A stretch of 64,000 bases of DNA. Source: Prunus persica (lineage: Eukaryota; Streptophyta; Magnoliopsida; Rosales; Rosaceae). Shown piece by piece: positions 11,990-23,298 of this stretch (position 1 is its first letter; each line of letters starts with the position of its first letter). A program made the translations under genes and the position numbers. The notes under the pieces are model-generated. The model was not told the DNA's origin. It saw only the letters and a list, made by a program, of their open reading frames with translations, and did not search any database. The stretch lies in the NCBI RefSeq assembly GCF_000346465.2, contig NC_034010.1, forward strand, positions 8,796,520 through 8,860,519. Direction: 5' to 3'.

Positions 11990-13821
11990 TGTTGAGCCTA
12001 TTCTTAACAACTAAAATGAGTTATTAAAAACAGCAACTTTAATTCTCGCAAGTGCACGAACCGTTTATAGTATAGCTTATGTAAATACGAGGTCGATCCC
12101 ACGGAGAATGGTAACTTGGTTCCAAGTTAAATTACTTAGAATGCTAGAAAAACATAGAACAAAGAAAGTGACTAACTAGCTAAAGGCAAGGTCGAATTCA
12201 ACCATGCCTCTTGCTAATTACTCAAGGTCTAGGACAGAATCCTAGCACCACACACGCACTCGAAATGGGGGGTTTTGTTGTTGAAATGAAAACAAGAAAA
12301 TGAAATGAAAGTGCTTGAAAGTAAACACTAGCAGCAATGAACAAGTTGTAACACAATGATGGAAAGGTGTTAGAGCCTTGGAATCTGCCACTAGTCTTCC
12401 CATCCAAGTTATGAATGCATAGAAACTGACTCAAGCTTCATCAACAATAGATTATCGCATACAAGCCTATGGTATCTAGGTGCAGGATGCATGATTCTCC
12501 TAAGGCATGTGATTATGCATGGTATCTACACAACACGTGATCTCTAATATGCAACCTAAGCATGGTATCTACTTAGAATAAAGCATACAAGAGTCATTAA
12601 TCTCCTTGAGAATATGATAATCACACAAGTCCTAGAACATGGTATCTGTCCTAGTCAACATATGGTTATTAACCCCTTGAATGATTCTTAGGCCATTCAT
12701 GTGTTGCTTGTGAAAGGAGAGTAGAATTGGTGAATCTAAACCCCTTCCCAACCTGTGCTAGATGCATAAAATCCTAGTTAGCTACTCCAAGAAAACATAC
12801 ATCAAGCACATAATAAACTGGAGATTAACAACTTGATAATAAAAGCAAGGAAATCAATGAACTATAAAATCATCCATAACATTGAATATTCATGACTAGG
12901 GCTTCATCCTAAGCCCTAACTAAATGGATTAGTTAGACATAACTATGAATACAGAAAATAAGAAATACATAGATAGGATAAAGAGAGGAGAAGAACTAGA
13001 TGATGGCAGCAAGGAAGTTCCCAGGACAGCTCCAAGCTCCCTTGACAGCTCCAAGCTCCCTTCTCTCTTTGTGGTGAATCTGAATGTGTGTTTGAGTGTA
13101 ATGGATGAAGTGAATGTGTGTTCTGCCCTCTCTCTCTTGAATGAGTGTGCAACTCTCTGTTTATAGAGTGCAATTTCGTGCTCCCCTTTGGCTGGTGAAG
13201 CACACCTCTCTTAGCTGCTGCCAACTGCTCTAGCTGCCCATACTTGCTTGTTGCTCCAGCTGCCCATACTTGCCTGTTGCTCCAGCTGCCCATACTTGCT
13301 TTGCTGAACTTTTCTTGGTTTTTGAGTTCCCATACTGATTTGTTTCCCATGTGTGGCTGCTCTGATGTGTAGCACATGGCTCTAGGGGTGTAGGCACATT
13401 AAATATGATGGCAGCCAACATGACATTTCTGTGAGCTTGGTTCAGTGTTTGACGTGTTGAGGGCTCCAGATTTATCCAATTGGACTGACATTTGGATATG
13501 TTATAATAGACACCCATTGGAACAACTTCTATGAAGGATGTCTCCTCATCCGACCTGTGTAAGTTACTGAAATGAGGCCTGCAAGATGACCCTCGAAACT
13601 GGACTGACAAGGAGTGTGGCCCAAATTGGTTCTGTCATTAAGCTCATATTCCTCTTGTGCCAATCAACCCTTAACATGCATGAATTGTACCAAATGTGAT
13701 CACCTTGCTGTCCCAACCTACAAAACACACAAACATAGATAAGAGACTCAAAATAAAGAGAAACTAAACAACATTACTAAGCAAAGAAGGCATGCAAATG
13801 TGTGAAATTATGACCTTATCA
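11990..13821 (-). repeat. 5' LTR of element 1
   Basis: Starts tgttgagcc and ends gaccttatca, like the left copy. It carries the same 26-base triple repeat at 13226-13303. Its right edge abuts ccacgtctaatgctactcc, which is the middle of the LTR of element 2 (compare 22598 onward). This shows that element 1 sits inside that LTR. Confidence 0.92.
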
Positions 13822-14522
13822 CCACGTCTAATGCTACTCCAAGAACTTTCTCATGTCTAGAGTATGGCAACTAAAGAGGTGATTTGGGATGAGTTTGGGT
13901 GGTTGGTGATGGCAGAGAAAGAACAAATTCGTAGGAAATGGAAGGAAGGCTTGTTGGAGTTGTTCCTCCCTCTGATTTTGGGCTGAATGGAGTGATATAG
14001 GATGGCTGGAGTGAATTATTGGTCAATTGAGTGAATCCTTTGCCTTTGAGCAGCTGACACACCTCCCTAAATTGCTCCATAAATTGCTCAACATGTCTGG
14101 TCTAAAGTCAAGGAAAGCTGTGGTGAGTCACATGGCTCAAAGAAAGTATCCAAGGCTCAACAACTGGAAACTGCAATCCTGAGCCTGGTGTGTATATGGG
14201 CTCACGAATTGGGCTCAACTTCATAATCTGATGCATTTGAGTAGTCCATCTTGAAGTTCAGACTCTCATCTTTCCAACTACATATTATTTGGGCCAATCC
14301 AAGTTCGGAGAAAGATGTTAAGGCCGAAATGAGTTGCTAACCCAGTCTGCTCGGTTTTGCACCATTTTGCATCTTTTCTTATCCAAAGACACCATTGCTA
14401 CCTAAGGCCCAATGAACTGAATGATAAACATAAAAAGGATTAAAAGCACACGTTTGACTCAATAACATAACCAAATCATAAGTTAGAAGGGTACAAAATG
14501 ATATACAATTGTGAACTGATCA
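13822..14522 (-). repeat. Truncated 3' LTR of element 2
   Basis: Aligns without length change to 22598-23298 of the intact LTR. It begins exactly where the 5' LTR of element 1 ends, so the break coincides with that insertion. It ends gtgaactgatca before the PPT. Confidence 0.9.
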
Positions 14523-16122
14523 AATACCCCCAGACCTAAATTTTGCTAGTCCTCGAGCAAAACAAAAGAGAATAAAGTTGAAAACAAAACAAGAAGTTAA
14601 CTAAACCACTTATGTAGGTAACTTGATTGCAATGTGCATATGCAACAAGCCTTTAAACCTCTCGGCATCCCTAATCGGAAGAGTTGTGTCTCCTGAGGGT
14701 TTAACAGAAACGATACCCAGAAACGCTTTACTGACTCTCTAACACCAAAAGGTTAGAAAACTAACTTTGAAAACAACTAATGAAAGAAAACTTTAATCAT
14801 GCATCCAACACCATAGAGTTACCAAGATAGATGATCAATAAGTGTGTAAAGTGGAAGCTATAGCTCAAAGGCACACGGCTTCAAAGTAAACATACTCAAA
14901 TCTTGAAGGAAGAACATGCTTCAACTCTAATTCTCACATGTAGCACTCAATCACTCAGAACCTATGGTTTTATTCTCTCAAACAAGCATAAGTGAGTATA
15001 TGAAATAGAAGCACAATATTGGTTAGATCTCATGAAGGGAATCAAATACTAAGAGTAGAGATACACACATACATACCAGCACCCATAAATACATCCTCAA
15101 AGATCAGCTAGGTCTTTCACAAGGTTGTAATGAAAGGCTAAGGTTAAGGGAAGTGGAAGAATTGGAAGGAACACAACTAACTTAAGAACATACCAAGGTT
15201 GCATTCTTTATTGATCTGCAAGGTATCATTGATTTAGAATGGTATGGCTGCAACTTCATAGCATCATCTGGCATAGACTTTATATTTCACATTTAGATCA
15301 AATCGAAACACTTTCTCTTTATCTTTCTTTTTTTTTTTTTTTGACTTGATCTACTTCTTCTTTAACTTTATTGCATAGATTCACACCAATTTACATTTGG
15401 GCATGTGGCAGCAACCTCCTTGCTTCAAACTTTATCTTCGCACACCTTGGTATATTTCTAAGCTATAGGGTATGGCTATAATAGGTTAAATATCTCTGAT
15501 TGAGATACAAAGTTAGGGGAATTATGAGGGTGATAGAAGAAAAAGGCTTGTAGTGTTTGACTGCAAGAGAGCTGATGGAACACACGAATGGGTAGGGTGA
15601 AAAGAAAGCACAGAAAATGGTTATACACGCAGAGCCTAGCATCACTTCAATGAGTTCATTCATGGGTGAGAGCACGCACCTGATATCTGCAAAGAGAATC
15701 ATCCTTAGTATTCAATCAAAATGGAACAATGAGATCATTTAGAGTGAATTGAAGAAAATAAGTAGAGATGAGGAATAGAAACACTTTAAACCCTCTCAAG
15801 AAAGCAATTAGGCTCGAAATAGCTCACTAGGGTAGTCTCCACTATTCTCCTTCAAGAATCTGAGCATGGTACTTTAGCCACCAGAATTCTAAGAGCAAAA
15901 GCTTTGTGAAGTGTAAAATTTCTGATATGAAAATCTCAATGGCAGCTCCATAGCATTGGTTGTATGAAATTTTTTTAAAATAAAAAAAAAATAGTGACAA
16001 GGGAACGAAAATTGTAAACACAAATGAACAAAAATTGAAAACCTCCCCCCCAGACCTGAATTGAACATTGTCCTCAATGCGATTAGGTCGACCGCTACCA
16101 AGCACCTTATTCTTCAACACAT
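14523..16122 (-). other. Non-coding 3' region of element 2 with PPT and conserved boxes
   Basis: The PPT is at 14523-14537 and the 14-nt GCTCGAGGACTAGC box at 14545-14558. A thymine run lies at 15329-15342, and an internal PPT-like run with the AGGACAATG box at 16041-16079. No env-like ORF is present. The short open frames near 15463-15702 and 15842-16120 are AT-driven and resemble nothing. Confidence 0.65.
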
Positions 16123-16185
16123 GGGTTGCCTCCCAAGAAGCGCCTTAGTTAATGTCTTGGCAAGACATTATGCCCTTAGCTAACT
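16123..16185 (-). other. Post-stop stem-loop and conserved motif, element 2
   Basis: About ten bases after the gag-pol stop the minus strand has an 8-bp perfect stem, AATGTCTT/AAGACATT, with a three-base loop (16151-16169). Weak outer arms AGTTA/TAACT overlap the stop codon. GCGCTTCTTGGGAGGCAACC follows at 16123-16143, identical to element 1. Stem sequences differ between the two elements while pairing is kept, as expected for a selected RNA fold. Confidence 0.7.
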
Positions 16186-19100
16186 TGATTGTACGAAGGG
16201 AAGATGATCCACCACATGACCAGTTTGAATTCCAACTGACACTCCCTCATAGAATGGCTTTAAACGTTGTCCATTTACTTTGAAAGTCGAGCCATCTTTA
16301 GGATTTTGAATCTCCACAGCTTCATAGGGAGATACATTGACCACGGTGAATGGGCCAAGCCACCTAGACTTCAATTTTCCTGGAAAGAGACGCAAACGTG
16401 AGTTAAACAAAAGAACTGACATACCTTTGGTGAATTCTTTCCGTTGAATGTTCCTGTCATGGTAACTCTTGGTACGTTCTTTGTATAGCTTTGCATTCTC
16501 ATAGGACTCATGTCGAATTTCTTCCAATTCATTGAGCTGAAACTTTCTAACATGGCCGGCCTTGTCCAGATCAAAATTCAACTTCTTGATGGCCCAAAAA
16601 GCATTGTGTTCAAGCTCCATTGGCAAGTGACAGGCTTTCCCAAACACAAGACGATAAGGGCTCATTCCGATGGGAGTCTTATATGCAGTCCTATAAGCCC
16701 ATAATGCATCATTGCGCTTGGCAGCCCAATCTTTCCTTGTACTATTCACCACCTTCTCTAGGATCTGCTTAATTTCTCTGTTGCTTATTTCTACTTGACC
16801 AGAAGTTTGAGGATGATATGGTGTAGAGACTCGGTGGGTGATATTGTACTTCTTCATGAGTGCTTCAAATAGCTTATTGCAGAAATGGCTGCCTCCATCA
16901 CTAATGACAGCCCTTGGAGTACCAAACCTTGTGAAAATATTGTCCCTCAAGAACTTCAGGACCACTTTATGATCATTGGTTTTGGTGGCTATGGCTTCCA
17001 CCCATTTAGACACATAATCAACAGCAACAAGTATGTAGGTATAACCAAAGGAAGATGGGAATGGTCCCATGAAATCAATACCCCATACATCGAAGAGTTC
17101 CACAAAGAGTATGTTCTTCAATGGCAGTTCGTTCCTGCGGCTTATGTTTCCCATCCTTTGACACCTATCACACTTAACACAAAAATTAAATGCATCTTTG
17201 AATAGAGTAGGCCAAAAGAAACCTGATTGCAAAATTTTAAGTGCTGTTTTCTTGGCTCCAAAGTGGCCTCCACAAGCCAATTCGTGGCTATGCCTAAGGA
17301 TGCTTTCTTGTTCTTCTTCTGGAACACATCTTCTAATGAGTTGATCTGGGCAATGCTTGAATAAGAAAGGTTCATCCCAGACATAATGTTTCACCATGGA
17401 AAAGAACTTCTTTTTGTCCTGATAAGTTAGATCATTTCTAAGAACACCACAAGCAAGATAATTAACAAAATCAGCATACCATGGCTCTTTGACTTGGGCA
17501 ACATATAGTTGTTCATCTGGGAAAGTCTCATTCAATGGTAGTACAGCTTCTCCTTGCTCTTCAACCACAATTCTGCTCAAATGGTCAGCCACCACATTTT
17601 CACATCCCTTCTTGTCTCGAATCTCCAAATCGAACTCTTGCAGCAAGAGAATCCATCTGATCAAGCGAGGTTTGGCGTCCTTCTTAGTGAGCAAGTATCT
17701 AAGAGCAGCATGGTCAGAATAAACAATTACTTTAGAACCAACAAGGTAAGGGCGAAATTTTTCTAAAGCAAAAACCACAGCAAGCAACTCATTTTCGGTT
17801 ATGGAGTAATTGAGTTGGGCATCATTCAAGGTCCGGCTCGCATAATGAATCACATGGGGAAGCTTGTTCTTCTTTTGACCTAAAAATGCACCAATAGCAA
17901 AGTCAGAGGCATCACACATTATTTCAAATGGTAAAGACCAATCTGGAGCTATGATAATAGGGGCTGAAGTTAGCTCTTTCTTCAAAGTCGTAAAGGCTTC
18001 CATGCAAATCTCGTCAAACTCAAAAACAGCATCCTTAGCAAGGAGATTACACAATGGTCTTGAAATGCTTGAAAATTTTTTTATGAACCTTCTATAGAAT
18101 CCGGCATGGCCCAGAAAGCTTCTAACTCCTTTAACAGAGGAAGGGGGTGGTAGATTTGTGATGATATTTATCTTGGCTTTGTCCACTTGAATTCCCTTGT
18201 TTGAAACAACATGGCCTAGCACAATTCCTTGTCTTACCATGAAGTGACACTTCTCCCAATTCAAAATCAGATTTGTTTCCTGACATCTTGTAAGCACTAG
18301 AGACAAGTGGTGAAGACAATCATCAAAAGATAAACCAAAAACTGAAAACAAACCAAATGGCATCCTTCTATAAGCAAATGTACCAAATGGGCATGTGAAC
18401 GTGGTTTTCTCCTGGTCTTCCGGAGCAATGGGAATTTGATTATAACCTGAAAATCCATCAAGAAAACAGTAGTAAGCATGGCCAGATAAACGGTCAAGCA
18501 TTTGATCAATAAAAGGCAAGGGAAAATGATCTTTTCTCGTGGATGTGTTCAACTTCCTGTAATCAATGCAAACTCTCCAACCAGTGATAGTGCGTGTTGG
18601 AACTAGCTCATTCTTCTCATTCTTTACAACGGTGATTCCGGACTTCTTTGGAACCACTTGCACAGGACTCACCCACTTAGAATATGAAATTGGGTAGATG
18701 ATTCCCACATCAAGTAGCTTCAAAACTTCAGCCCTAACCACCTCTTTCACATTGGGATTTAGCCTCCTTTGTGCATCACGAGATGGTTTGCTGTCTTCTT
18801 CCATTAAAATTCGGTGCATGCACATGCTTGGACTAATTCCTTTGATGTCTGCTATGGTCCATCCAAGGGCTGTTTTATGTTCTTTCAGAACTTCAATTAA
18901 GCTGTCCTCTTCATGTGAAGTGAGACTTGCAGCAATTATAACAGGGAGAGTTTCATTAGTACCCAAATAAGTATATTTAAGATGATTGGGTAGAGGTTTA
19001 AGTTCTAGCTTTGGTGGGGTGATAATGGATGGCTCCAATTTTGTGGAGGATGATACAAGAGGCTCAAGTGGTGGCCTAAAGGATGGTGGGTATGGCTGAA

Positions 19101-21597
19101 ACACTTCTAAGGCAGCCATCACTTCTTGGAACTCTGATTCAAAGAGATCTTCCTCTTCTTGTGTTAGGACCGCTTCCAAAGCATCATTAGACTTTTTCTG
19201 CACAATTTTAGAAGAAACCTCATGATCCACAACATCAATTGAAAAACAAGTATCAAGAGTGATAGAAGGTTGAGACAGAGCATCAAACACTTTAAATTCA
19301 ACAGTTTCACCCAAAACAGTCATGGAGAGGGTGCCATCTTTCACTTTGATGATTGTGTCTGCAGTGGCCATGAATGGTCGCCCGAGGAGAATGGGATCAT
19401 CACGGTCTACATATGGGTTATCCTCCATATCCATCACTACAAAATCAGCCGGAAGAATGAGTGTATTAACTTGAACTAAAATATCTTCTACAATACCTTT
19501 TGGATATTTGATAGAATGATCAGCTAGTTCAAGACGAATTGAGGTTTTCTTTATCCCTTCTAAGCCAAGCGCCTGATAAACTGAATATGGCATTACATTG
19601 ATGCTTGCTCCCAAGTCCAACATGGCTCTTCCAACCGTCTTATCTCCGATGTTAATGGGAATGTTAAAGCTGCCAGGATCTTCTAGTTTTGGTGGAAGCT
19701 TCCTTTGCAACACAGCACTCACATTCTTGTTGAGCTTTACTTCTTCACTTGGAGTAAAATTGAGCTTGTGAGTCATCAAGTGCTTGATGAACTTTCCATA
19801 TGCAGGAATCTGTTTAACAACATCAAGCAAGGGCAAATTGATATTAACTTTACTCAAAATATCATAAATCTCTTTAAAAGCCTTATCTTGATTTGCTTTC
19901 TTCAAACGGCCTGGAAATGGAATCGGTGGAATATATGGAGGAGGTGGGATGTATCTATCTTGATGAAGATGTGATGGCACAAATTTGTCATCTCTTTTAT
20001 GCAATTGAAATGGATTGGGTTCCTGAGAATCAGATTTGGCCTTAGGAGCAGATTGGGACGTTTTGGGTTGTTCTCCTTCCATAGCTGTGGTTTCCTCTTC
20101 ATCTTCATCCTCTACAACCACAACATCATTTGATAGATCAGAACCAACTTTGTTATCAACAATCTTACCTGATATGAGCACATGAACGGCCTTGGCTTCT
20201 TGGTTTTTTGGATTGATCACGGTTTGACTTGGCCATTTCTCAGGTTCTCTTTGAGCTATTTCAGTAGCTATCTGGCCCAATTGGACTTCCAACTTGGAGA
20301 TGGCAGCTTGTGTTGTTTGCTGGAAATTGTTTTGGTTGATTGCCATTTGCTTCACTAAATCCTCCAACGATGATGATTGTTGTGGCCTTTGGAGTGAAGG
20401 GGGATTCGCTTGATTCTGTGTATTCCTCCATGAAAAGTTTGGATGATTCCTCCAACCTGGATTATAACTTTGAGAATATGGGTCATTTATTGGACCTCGG
20501 TTGTAGGAATTCACCAACTTAGCTTGCTCTTGCACAAATTCTGGATATGCAGCCCCAAAGGGACAAGAAATGGTAGGATGATCATGAGTTTCACAGATGC
20601 TACACACTTCCTTCAAAGGGTTTCTTGAGTTCAATGCAAGGAGGGCATCTAGCTTTTGTTCCAATTTGGAAATCTGCACACTGGAAGAATCATTAGAACC
20701 ACCAGCAATACGTTTACCTCTTGTATCGGTGTGTTGGGTCTCCATTGCTATCTCCTCAAAGAGTTCATATGTTTCTTTTAGAGTTTTAGTCTTATAAGAA
20801 CCACCTGCAAAATTAGTGACAATATTATGGCTAGAGGGGGTTAGTCCTTTATAAAACATACGCATCTGAAGCTTCAATGGAATCCCATGATGAGGACATT
20901 GATTGAGCAGCCCGTTGAATCTCTCCCATGCTTCACAAAATGACTCATCATCTTGTTGTGCAAATAGAAGGATCTTGTCCCTAAGCATGTCGGTTTTTTG
21001 CGTGGAGAAATATTTCTCCAAGAACTTCTTTTGAATGGCTCCCCAATTCATGAGTGAACCAGGCTTCAAAGAATTCAACCAATATTTCGCCTTATCTTTC
21101 AAAGTGTAAGGAAACACTCTCATTCGAAGTTGCTCTTCCGTCACACCTGTCAAGGGAAAAGAGCTCACAACATTAAAAATATCCTTTATATGAGTTAATG
21201 GATCTTCATTAGGTAAACCATAAAAAGAAGGGAGCATATTAAGATGAGAAGATTTAAGCTCATAGTTTCGAGCTGCGGTGGGCAGCAAGATGCTTGAAGG
21301 GGATGCTGGAATTGTTGGGATATCAAGGTCTCCCATGAACTCATTGGCAGCCATCTCTTCTTCTTCTTGGTCTGAACTTGATTCCGAATTTGAAGGTGAA
21401 GACCCTGGGAGGTCAGTGTGGATAGCAAGACCTTCAAATGTGGCAATGGCTTGCTCTTTTGCAGTTGCTAACTCTCTTTCTAGACGATTCTGAATTTCAG
21501 AGATCACCCGGTTTGGTTGCAAAGATGGCCCTGCGTTCAAAGATCTCGAACGTTGGAATGAAGACCTCACTTGTTCAAGGAAAGGATTACTAGACAT
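16180..21597 (-). CDS. Athila-like Gag-Pol polyprotein (RT catalytic core deleted)
   Basis: The ORF is open for 1805 residues. The order is Gag (about 110-310), a CCHC-like knuckle [14 protein letters not shown] near 332, protease with [12 protein letters not shown] near 660, reverse transcriptase about 900-1130, RNase H starting [11 protein letters not shown] near 1224, and integrase. The integrase has an H-H-C-C finger near 1435-1470 and the D-D-E residues in IDFMGP, ISDGG and GQVEISNRE (about 1508-1600). The phrase [20 protein letters not shown] is typical of Athila integrases. In the RT, MPFGL (near 1079) is followed at once by [11 protein letters not shown]. Compared with the family about 29-30 residues are missing in frame, including the catalytic x-D-D box. 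The protein should therefore be unable to copy RNA despite its intact frame. Confidence 0.9.
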   Translation of the reverse strand: MSSNPFLEQVRSSFQRSRSLNAGPSLQPNRVISEIQNRLERELATAKEQAIATFEGLAIHTDLPGSSPSNSESSSDQEEEEMAANEFMGDLDIPTIPASPSSILLPTAARNYELKSSHLNMLPSFYGLPNEDPLTHIKDIFNVVSSFPLTGVTEEQLRMRVFPYTLKDKAKYWLNSLKPGSLMNWGAIQKKFLEKYFSTQKTDMLRDKILLFAQQDDESFCEAWERFNGLLNQCPHHGIPLKLQMRMFYKGLTPSSHNIVTNFAGGSYKTKTLKETYELFEEIAMETQHTDTRGKRIAGGSNDSSSVQISKLEQKLDALLALNSRNPLKEVCSICETHDHPTISCPFGAAYPEFVQEQAKLVNSYNRGPINDPYSQSYNPGWRNHPNFSWRNTQNQANPPSLQRPQQSSSLEDLVKQMAINQNNFQQTTQAAISKLEVQLGQIATEIAQREPEKWPSQTVINPKNQEAKAVHVLISGKIVDNKVGSDLSNDVVVVEDEDEEETTAMEGEQPKTSQSAPKAKSDSQEPNPFQLHKRDDKFVPSHLHQDRYIPPPPYIPPIPFPGRLKKANQDKAFKEIYDILSKVNINLPLLDVVKQIPAYGKFIKHLMTHKLNFTPSEEVKLNKNVSAVLQRKLPPKLEDPGSFNIPINIGDKTVGRAMLDLGASINVMPYSVYQALGLEGIKKTSIRLELADHSIKYPKGIVEDILVQVNTLILPADFVVMDMEDNPYVDRDDPILLGRPFMATADTIIKVKDGTLSMTVLGETVEFKVFDALSQPSITLDTCFSIDVVDHEVSSKIVQKKSNDALEAVLTQEEEDLFESEFQEVMAALEVFQPYPPSFRPPLEPLVSSSTKLEPSIITPPKLELKPLPNHLKYTYLGTNETLPVIIAASLTSHEEDSLIEVLKEHKTALGWTIADIKGISPSMCMHRILMEEDSKPSRDAQRRLNPNVKEVVRAEVLKLLDVGIIYPISYSKWVSPVQVVPKKSGITVVKNEKNELVPTRTITGWRVCIDYRKLNTSTRKDHFPLPFIDQMLDRLSGHAYYCFLDGFSGYNQIPIAPEDQEKTTFTCPFGTFAYRRMPFGLFSVFGLSFDDCLHHLSLVLTRCQETNLILNWEKCHFMVRQGIVLGHVVSNKGIQVDKAKINIITNLPPPSSVKGVRSFLGHAGFYRRFIKKFSSISRPLCNLLAKDAVFEFDEICMEAFTTLKKELTSAPIIIAPDWSLPFEIMCDASDFAIGAFLGQKKNKLPHVIHYASRTLNDAQLNYSITENELLAVVFALEKFRPYLVGSKVIVYSDHAALRYLLTKKDAKPRLIRWILLLQEFDLEIRDKKGCENVVADHLSRIVVEEQGEAVLPLNETFPDEQLYVAQVKEPWYADFVNYLACGVLRNDLTYQDKKKFFSMVKHYVWDEPFLFKHCPDQLIRRCVPEEEQESILRHSHELACGGHFGAKKTALKILQSGFFWPTLFKDAFNFCVKCDRCQRMGNISRRNELPLKNILFVELFDVWGIDFMGPFPSSFGYTYILVAVDYVSKWVEAIATKTNDHKVVLKFLRDNIFTRFGTPRAVISDGGSHFCNKLFEALMKKYNITHRVSTPYHPQTSGQVEISNREIKQILEKVVNSTRKDWAAKRNDALWAYRTAYKTPIGMSPYRLVFGKACHLPMELEHNAFWAIKKLNFDLDKAGHVRKFQLNELEEIRHESYENAKLYKERTKSYHDRNIQRKEFTKGMSVLLFNSRLRLFPGKLKSRWLGPFTVVNVSPYEAVEIQNPKDGSTFKVNGQRLKPFYEGVSVGIQTGHVVDHLPFVQSS

Positions 21598-21692
21598 AAA
21601 CTACCTGAAACAGAAAATAATTTGAGTTAATTAGTACTTCTAAAAGAATAGGGTAACCTTGGGCACATAACCAGGGAAGAACTTTCATTCAG

Positions 21693-21710
21693 TCCCCGGC
21701 AACGGCGCCA
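21693..21710 (-). other. Primer binding site (tRNA-Asp), element 2
   Basis: Identical to the PBS of element 1: TCCCCGGCAACGGCGCCA on the plus strand, five bases from the LTR. The gag-pol start codon lies about 95 bases further in. Confidence 0.92.
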
Positions 21711-21715
21711 AAATT

Positions 21716-23298
21716 TGTTGTTAAAATGTTAACTCGCAATTGTACGGGCCAATTAGTAGTATAGCAAGACAAGTACGAGGTCGTACCCACGAGGACTGAG
21801 AAGTTAAAATTAGTTATGTACTTAGATTATCAAATTCAAGAAAGTAGGAGGTTAAGTCTAAAATAGAATTTAAAGCAAGAGTGATTGTAATTGTTGAACA
21901 AATGAGGCAAAACGAAATTTCAAACAAAAGCAAAGTGAACAAATGTAACAAAGAGTACTTTTGTAGGCTGGAAAACAGATTGGGAGACTAGGGCATTCGG
22001 TTCACCATAACAATTCAATTCTGGGTTATAAGGAGTCAAGTGACAAGTCTCATTCGAATTCAAAGATTGATTCTAGCTAAAGTATGATTAGGCCATGGTG
22101 TCTGGTCCTAACCCTGTGCTCCTAATTCCCTAACTTGATCATTTGTTGTCTAATCTAAATTAAGCATTAGGAACCCATTAAGCATAGAAGAACAATTTAA
22201 ACAACCAAGCATGTATCTAATCCCTGTTGTCGAATGTCCATACATACTTTTCTTATTCATAGTTCAATTCAAATCAAAGCATGGTGTCTACTCTTGATTC
22301 AAACCAAGGTAGCTAATATACAAGTTCTAATGGTGATCAATCATCCAAACAAGCATATTAACTGATAAGCATAAAGAATAGGAATATGAATCATGAATCA
22401 AACTTGAAACTCAAAACTTCAACTTATAAACCCAGAATATTCATGTTAGGTTACATCATAGCCCTAGTTATGAATTTAGCTACTCATAATGGAAATGAAA
22501 CTTAAGCAAAAATGAGAAAACATATTGAATGCAATAAGAGTAGAGAAACCCAATTCTGAAGTTGCTTGTGGTTTCCAAGGCTTCTCCAGGTGCTTCTCCA
22601 CGTCTAATGCTACTCCAAGAACTTTCTCATGTCTAGAGTATGGAAACTAAAGAGGTGATTTGGGATGAGTTTGGGTGGTTGGTGATGGCAGAGAAAGAAC
22701 AAATTTGTAGGAAATGGAAGGAAGGCTTGTTGGAGTTGTTCCTCCCTCTGATTTTGGGCTGAATGGAGTGATATAAGATGGCTGGAGTGAATTATTGGTC
22801 AATTGAGTGAATCCTTTGCCTTTGAGTAGCTGACACACCTCCCTAAATTGCTCCCTAAATTGCTCAACATGTCTGGTCTAAAGTCAAGGAAAGCTGTGGT
22901 GAGTCACATGGCTCAAAGAAAGTATCCAAGGCTCAACAACTGGAAACTGCAATCCTGAGCCTGGTGTGTATATGGGCTCACGAATTGGGCTCAACTTCAT
23001 AATCTGATGCATTTGAGTAGTCCATCTTGAAGTTCAGACTCTCATCTTTCCAACTACATATTATTTGGGCCAATCCAAGTTCGGAGAAAGATGTTAAGGC
23101 CGAAATGAGTTGCTAACCCAGTCTGCTCGGTTTTGCACCATTTTGCATCTTTTCTTATCCAAAGACACCATTGCTATCTAAGGCCCAATGAACTGAATGA
23201 TAAACAGAAAAGGGATTAAAAGCACACGTTTGACTCAATAACATAACCAAATCATAAGCTAGAAGGGTACAAAATGATATAGAATTGTGAACTGATCA
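21716..23298 (-). repeat. 5' LTR of element 2 (complete)
   Basis: A 1583-bp LTR beginning tgttgttaaaatg and ending gtgaactgatca on the plus strand. Its last 701 bases match the truncated partner. It shares no clear sequence with the LTR of element 1, apart from the general acgaggtcg(t/a)(t/a)cccac region near the start (21775 and 5933), which may be a conserved R/U5 motif. Confidence 0.9.

Larger units (their letters stand above)
5834..13821 (-). mobile_element. Element 1: non-autonomous Athila-group LTR retrotransposon (Gag-protease only)
   Basis: Two long terminal repeats of about 1.83 kb flank a 4.3-kb interior. Both LTRs start tgttgagcc and end gaccttatca on the plus strand, so they have TG...CA ends. 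Reading on the minus strand, a tRNA-Asp PBS follows the right (5') LTR, a single 872-codon ORF follows, and a PPT lies against the left (3') LTR. There is no reverse transcriptase, RNase H or integrase, so it depends on another element for replication and insertion. The LTRs differ by roughly 1-1.5% by eye, so insertion was recent. The bases outside the LTRs (atatt on the left, ccacg on the right) do not form a target duplication. The right flank is the interior of element 2's LTR and the left flank is not. Confidence 0.9.
13822..23298 (-). mobile_element. Element 2: Athila-like Ty3/gypsy retrotransposon, 3' LTR truncated
   Basis: On the minus strand the order is 5' LTR, tRNA-Asp PBS, a single gag-pol ORF, a 1.66-kb non-coding 3' region, PPT and 3' LTR. 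The 3' LTR keeps only its last 701 bases on the plus-strand map (13822-14522). They match 22598-23298 with about a dozen differences by eye. The missing 882 bases should have lain beyond element 1 but are not found there. The right end is inserted in the integrase gene of element 3 (next bases tcggg). No target duplication can be scored because the left end is gone. Confidence 0.9.

Noticed and set aside
14523..16122. An env-like gene in element 2
   Set aside because: The region is the right place, but it has only short broken frames with no signal peptide, coiled coil or membrane anchor.
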